From contig CAZQSU010000103.1 in assembly GCA_964595905.1 (NCBI GenBank), positions 1 through 9,661 of the forward strand: DNA of 9,661 bases, given 5' to 3'. A program made the position numbers and the translations under genes. The notes beneath the pieces were generated by a model. That model was not told the DNA's origin. It saw only the letters and a list, made by a program, of their open reading frames with translations, and ran no database searches. Of this stretch, positions 6,594 to 9,661 are shown piece by piece; the stretch's first letter is position 1, and every line of letters starts with the position of its first letter. This DNA comes from JAFDWI01 sp964595905. GTDB taxonomy: Bacteria > Actinomycetota > Acidimicrobiia > Acidimicrobiales > Iamiaceae.

Positions 6594-7451
6594 TCAGTCC
6601 GTCGAGGGCCGGGTGGGCACCGTCACGAAGCTGCGCGCCGAGAAGCCGTGTGCCAGCGCGTCGACGTCGTCGGTGGGTTCGAACGACGCGGGGGTCGCCG
6701 CGCAGTCGGCCTCGAACGGACTGGTCCCCTCGGGGATCGCGTCCGCCGTCGGCACGTCGACGAGGGGGTGCGCTTCGCCCGACGTGCAATGGGGGACGTT
6801 GAAGTTGACGACCCGCCCCTTCGCCATCCGACCGGCCGCGATCCGATCCCGATTGGCCTTCACCCACTCGACGACGTACTTCGCCCCCAGTTCGTAGTCG
6901 GGGTCGGTCAGCCCGGCGCTGCCGGCGACGGCGGGAATGCCGCGTCGGACCGCCGTGAGCGCCGCGCCGACGGTGCCCGAGATCTTCGCGAGCGGTCCGA
7001 CGTTCTGACCCTTGTTGATGCCCGACGCGACGAGGTCGGGTTCGAGTCCCAGCTCGTCGAGGGCGACGTTCACCGAGTCGGCGGGGGTTCCCTCCACGGC
7101 GACCCCTTCGATCCCGCTGCTGGTCTTGCCGGCGTGGTGCCCGACCTCGCCGGGAGTCGTCTTGTCGCCCGTGCCGCTCTGGTTGGTGGCCGGTGCGACG
7201 ATCTTCACGGTCACCTTCGGGAGCTTCGACAACTGCCGTGCCAGTTCGTCGATCCCGGGTGCGTCGATCCCGTCGTCGTCGGTGACCACGATCGTGATCG
7301 GTGCGATCGCCGGGGCGGTGGTGACCGTGGCGGCCGAGTCGGCGACCGATGCGGCGCCCGGAGTCGGGTCGGAGCTCGAACACGCGGTGCCCCCGGCGAC
7401 GAGTGCGGCGGCGGCAAGCCACAGGGCGGCCTTGCGACGGGTCGTGGTCAT
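6594..7451 (-). CDS. SurE-type 5'/3'-nucleotidase, predicted exported lipoprotein
   Basis: This is a 285-residue SurE-family phosphatase; SurE enzymes hydrolyse nucleoside monophosphates. The N-terminus is a lipoprotein signal: a basic MTTTRRK, a hydrophobic Ala/Leu core and GGTAC with C24 followed by Ser-Ser-Ser. A Ser/Ala/Thr/Pro linker leads to the SurE domain from about residue 51. Metal-ligand motifs are intact: TDDDGIDAPGI (D59, D60; family TNDDG, so the first position is D rather than N), NQSG (S92) and SGINKGQNVG (N146). GTPADSV and SGTVGAA also match. C222 and C250 might pair as a disulfide outside the cell. A good GAGGT (7457-7461) stands 5 bases before the ATG. It lies 46 bases after the dehydrogenase gene and 22 before the glycosyltransferase gene, probably one operon. 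Classical SurE is cytoplasmic, so this one likely scavenges phosphate or acts on another phosphoester. I give no symbol because it is not the housekeeping form. Confidence 0.88.
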   Translation of the reverse strand: MTTTRRKAALWLAAAALVAGGTACSSSDPTPGAASVADSAATVTTAPAIAPITIVVTDDDGIDAPGIDELARQLSKLPKVTVKIVAPATNQSGTGDKTTPGEVGHHAGKTSSGIEGVAVEGTPADSVNVALDELGLEPDLVASGINKGQNVGPLAKISGTVGAALTAVRRGIPAVAGSAGLTDPDYELGAKYVVEWVKANRDRIAAGRMAKGRVVNFNVPHCTSGEAHPLVDVPTADAIPEGTSPFEADCAATPASFEPTDDVDALAHGFSARSFVTVPTRPSTD

Positions 7452-7497
7452 CGGTTACCTCGAAGAGCGGGTCGGGATCAGGTCGGATCGTTCGTCG

Positions 7498-8364
7498 TCA
7501 TGCGTCGCTGGGCAGAGTGCCCACGGCAGGGTCGCCGCCGTCCATCGTCCGCTGGGTGCGATCCGCCACGAGCGGCATCCAGTCGGGATGGGTCAGCACG
7601 TAGAACCGTCGGGTGAGCACCGCGTCGAGCACCTGGGCAGCGACGTCGGCCGGCTCGAGCCCGTCGGCAACCAGACCCTTGACGATCTCGGCGAGTCCGG
7701 CGCCGTCGTCGCCGCCGGTCGCGGTCTCGGCGTCGTCTCCCACGAGCCCGGTGCCGCCCTGGCCGTAGCGGGCGGCGTCGTAGATGCGGGTGTTGACCCA
7801 TCCGGGGCACAGGACCGAGACGCCGACCCCCGGCGCAAGCGACGCCAGCTCCGCGAACAGGGTTTCCGACAGGGTGACCACACCGTGCTTGGCGATGTTG
7901 TACGGCGCCATGAACGCCGGCGACAACAGCCCGGCCATCGATGCGGTGTTCACGATGTGGCCCTCGCCCTGCTCGACCAGCAGCGGCGTGAAGGTGTGCA
8001 CGCCGTGGATGACCCCGAACAGGTCGACGCCCAGCACCCACCGGTACTGCTCGAGGGGTAGCTCCCAGCTCAGCCCGCCGGTGCCCACCCCGGCGTTGTT
8101 GCACACCACGTGCACCGCGCCGTGGGCCGCGAGGGCCGCGTCGCGCAGCGCGTCGACCGGGGCGGCGTCGGACACGTCGGTGGGAACCCCCGACACCGTG
8201 GCGCCGTCGTCGGCGAGACCCTGCACGGCGGCACCGAGCTCGGATTCGTTCACGTCGGCGAGCACGAGTTTCGCGCCGGCCCCGGCGAACGCCTCGGCCA
8301 TGGCGTAGCCGATGCCGTTGGCGCCCCCGGTGACCACGGCGACCCGGCCGTTCAGATCTTGCAT
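7498..8364 (-). CDS. Short-chain dehydrogenase/reductase (classical SDR), NAD-type
   Basis: This is a 288-residue classical SDR. It has the coenzyme motif TGGANGIG (12-19), an Asp ending the second beta strand (LVLADVNE, D37) that favours NAD over NADP, and NNAG (89-92). The catalytic residues are S142 (NTASMAG), Y155 and K159 (YNIAK). The usual helix-4 Asn of the catalytic tetrad is D114 (GVDLFGV). After PGWVNT comes a Gly/Asp-rich loop (about 200-223), then a C-terminal stretch RRFYVLTHPDW that often ends this type of actinobacterial SDR. The ATG at 8364 is chosen because AAGGGA (8371-8376) stands 6 bases before it and the Rossmann fold begins 7 residues later; an open frame 41 codons longer crosses the promoter region. 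It is the first gene of the probable operon with the SurE and GT-C genes. The substrate cannot be told from sequence. Confidence 0.9.
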   Translation of the reverse strand: MQDLNGRVAVVTGGANGIGYAMAEAFAGAGAKLVLADVNESELGAAVQGLADDGATVSGVPTDVSDAAPVDALRDAALAAHGAVHVVCNNAGVGTGGLSWELPLEQYRWVLGVDLFGVIHGVHTFTPLLVEQGEGHIVNTASMAGLLSPAFMAPYNIAKHGVVTLSETLFAELASLAPGVGVSVLCPGWVNTRIYDAARYGQGGTGLVGDDAETATGGDDGAGLAEIVKGLVADGLEPADVAAQVLDAVLTRRFYVLTHPDWMPLVADRTQRTMDGGDPAVGTLPSDA

Positions 8365-8370
8365 GCGATT

Positions 8371-8376
8371 TCCCTT
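8371..8376 (-). promoter_or_regulatory. Ribosome binding site deciding the SDR start
   Basis: On the minus strand AAGGGA lies 6 bases before the ATG at 8364. It supports this start over the in-frame ATG 41 codons upstream, which would overlap the divergent promoter and the start of the plus-strand gene at 8468. Confidence 0.6.
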
Positions 8377-8413
8377 GTATCGGTCCCGGCCCCGACGGAC
8401 CGGACTCGCCCGA

Positions 8414-8419
8414 ACGCTA
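8414..8419 (-). promoter_or_regulatory. Candidate -10 element of the SDR-SurE-GT-C operon
   Basis: Minus-strand TAGCGT, identical to the hexamers before sdhC and the ATPase gene. Transcription would begin near 8407, giving a leader of about 43 bases that carries the AAGGGA ribosome binding site. I see no good -35 hexamer at 16-18 bases. It lies back to back with the -10 of the plus-strand gene. Confidence 0.45.
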
Positions 8420-8453
8420 CTCAACGCGCGACGCGGGTTCGTCGCGGGGCCGG

Positions 8454-8459
8454 TACCGT
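8454..8459 (+). promoter_or_regulatory. Candidate leaderless -10 element of the gene at 8468
   Basis: TACCGT within GCCGGTACCGTG lies 8 bases before the ATG, so transcription should begin at or next to the start codon. The 12-base context differs at only one base from the element before the ATPase gene (GCCGGTAGCGTG). There is no ordinary Shine-Dalgarno sequence, only a G run too close to the ATG. Confidence 0.5.
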
Positions 8460-8467
8460 GGGGCGTC

Positions 8468-9661
8468 ATGGAGTACCACCCGTCCAACCGTCGGTTCCGC
8501 TACTCGGCGTGGGACGGCACGCAGACCGGCTTCGACCTGAACGCCCGCGACGTGATGAGCGAGATCACCGACGACGTGCTCTACCACGGTGATCTCGACG
8601 CCGCACTCCGTCGTTTGCTGCAGGACGGCATGGAGACCCCCGACGGGGAACGCATCCAGGGTCTGCGTGACCTGATGGAGCGGCTACGCGACCGACGACG
8701 TGACCTGCTCGACCAGCACGACCTGGGCGGCGTGTACGACGACATCGCCCAGCGGTTGCGCGACGTGGTCGACACCGAGCGGGCCGCGCTGGATGCCCAG
8801 CTCTCCGAGGCCGAGGCCTCGGGCAACGAGCGCCGGGCCGACCTCGCGCGCGAGAGCGTGGCACAGCACCGGATGGAGCTCGACCTGCTCGCCCCCGACC
8901 TCGCCGGCATGGTGCGTGAGCTGTCCGACTACGACTTCACCTCGGCCGAGGCGCAGAAGGACTTCGCCGATCTCATGGACGAACTGCGTTCGGAACTCAT
9001 GACCAATCAGGTCAACCGGATGATGGGCCAGATGCAGAACCTGACCCCGGACGACCTCAAACGCAACGCCGACATGATGGCCGAACTCAACGAGATGATC
9101 GCGGCCCGCGAACGAGGCGAGGAGCCCGACTTCGACGCATTTCTGGACCGCTACGGCGACCTGTTCGGCGAACCGCCACCGCGGACCCTCGACGAACTGC
9201 TCGAACAGATGGCCCGGCAGTTCGCAGCGATGCAGGCCATGTTCAACTCGATGTCGCCCGAGCAGCGGGCCCAGTTGCAGGCGTTGACCGAGCAGCTCCT
9301 CGAAGACCTCGACATGTCGTGGGAGTTCCAGCGGCTCTCCGAGCAGCTGCAGAACCTGTACCCCCAGCTCGGTTGGCAGCGCTCGTACGAGTTCTCGGGC
9401 AACGACCCGCTCGACTTCGCCGGTGCGCCGGGCCTGTTCGACCAGCTCGGCGATCTGGATCAACTCGAGAACCTCATCCGCTCCGCGGCGAACCCCGGCG
9501 CGCTCGCCGAAGCCGACATCGAACGGGCGAAGCGGCTGCTCGGCCCCGACGCGGGCCGCAGTCTCGAGCGTCTGGCCGAGTTGACGAAGATGCTGACCGA
9601 AGCCGGGTTGGTCGAGCAGCGTGAGGGGCGACTGGAGCTGACCTCGGCCGGGTTGCGCCGC
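8468..9661 (+). CDS. Acidic helical protein resembling the VWA-domain (COG4867/Rv0959-like) partner of the AAA+ ATPase; 3' end outside window
   Basis: The frame is open for 398 codons from this ATG to the window edge with no stop, so the gene continues. The N-terminus (MEYHPSNRRFRYSAWDGTQ) is followed by long charged helices. A coiled-coil-like stretch covers about residues 62-140, and a Met/Gln-rich part covers about 165-300 (NRMMGQMQ, MARQFAAMQAMFNSM, QLQALTEQLLEDL). Residues 366-398 (LERLAELTKMLTEAGLVEQ...LTSAGLRR) look like a small winged-helix element. From memory this layout matches Rv0959-type proteins of about 670 residues, which sit next to the Rv0958-type ATPase and end in a von Willebrand A domain with a metal-binding MIDAS site. 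That domain would lie beyond the edge, so its presence is inferred. No signal peptide or membrane segment is seen. The likely role is adaptor or substrate binder for the ATPase at 3415-4845. Confidence 0.8.
   Translation, partial: MEYHPSNRRFRYSAWDGTQTGFDLNARDVMSEITDDVLYHGDLDAALRRLLQDGMETPDGERIQGLRDLMERLRDRRRDLLDQHDLGGVYDDIAQRLRDVVDTERAALDAQLSEAEASGNERRADLARESVAQHRMELDLLAPDLAGMVRELSDYDFTSAEAQKDFADLMDELRSELMTNQVNRMMGQMQNLTPDDLKRNADMMAELNEMIAARERGEEPDFDAFLDRYGDLFGEPPPRTLDELLEQMARQFAAMQAMFNSMSPEQRAQLQALTEQLLEDLDMSWEFQRLSEQLQNLYPQLGWQRSYEFSGNDPLDFAGAPGLFDQLGDLDQLENLIRSAANPGALAEADIERAKRLLGPDAGRSLERLAELTKMLTEAGLVEQREGRLELTSAGLRR

Noticed and set aside
7468..7490. Imperfect direct repeat (GGTCGGGATC / GGTCGGATC) in the SDR-SurE gap
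   Set aside because: It has two copies of about ten bases with an indel and no regulatory context. It is easily expected by chance here.
8684..9463. 259-codon minus-strand frame near the right end
   Set aside because: It is antisense to the continuously open plus-strand gene from 8468, whose helical composition and match to the Rv0959 type are much more protein-like.

Overview
The window is high-GC DNA that reads like chromosome from an actinobacterium. Three things support this: an actinobacterial-type succinate dehydrogenase whose anchor gene precedes the flavoprotein gene, an ATPase and partner protein resembling the mycobacterial Rv0958/Rv0959 pair, and TANNNT -10 elements placed for leaderless or short-leader transcripts. 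A member of the Acidimicrobiia is my best guess, but that is inference. Seven protein genes are visible, two of them cut by the window edges. I see no rRNA, tRNA, CRISPR array, insertion sequence or phage gene. No gap between genes exceeds about 130 bases.

Layout. Positions 1-1001 (minus) hold sdhC followed by the start of sdhA, with a predicted promoter just upstream. Positions 1132-3315 (minus) encode a glycoside hydrolase family 2 protein that appears to lack its catalytic nucleophile. A 99-bp divergent intergenic region separates it from a MoxR/ChlI-like AAA+ ATPase at 3415-4845 (plus). Positions 4892-8364 (minus) form a likely three-gene operon, transcribed in the order short-chain dehydrogenase, lipoprotein SurE-type nucleotidase, GT-C membrane glycosyltransferase. 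A 103-bp divergent region follows, and then a long acidic helical protein starts at 8468 (plus) and runs off the window. It resembles the VWA-type partner of the AAA+ ATPase.

How the genes relate. SdhC and SdhA are parts of complex II. The AAA+ ATPase and the 8468 gene are probably functional partners, as MoxR-VWA pairs generally are. Here they are split by an opposite-strand block, but each has a near-identical -10 element placed exactly for leaderless transcription, which suggests they are still co-expressed. The SurE lipoprotein and the GT-C enzyme both act at or outside the membrane. No common pathway with the dehydrogenase is evident.

The most interesting items are the GH2 protein with a substituted active site, the split AAA+/VWA pair, the exact TAGCGT hexamer that I found only at three promoter positions, and an exported SurE with its metal ligands intact.
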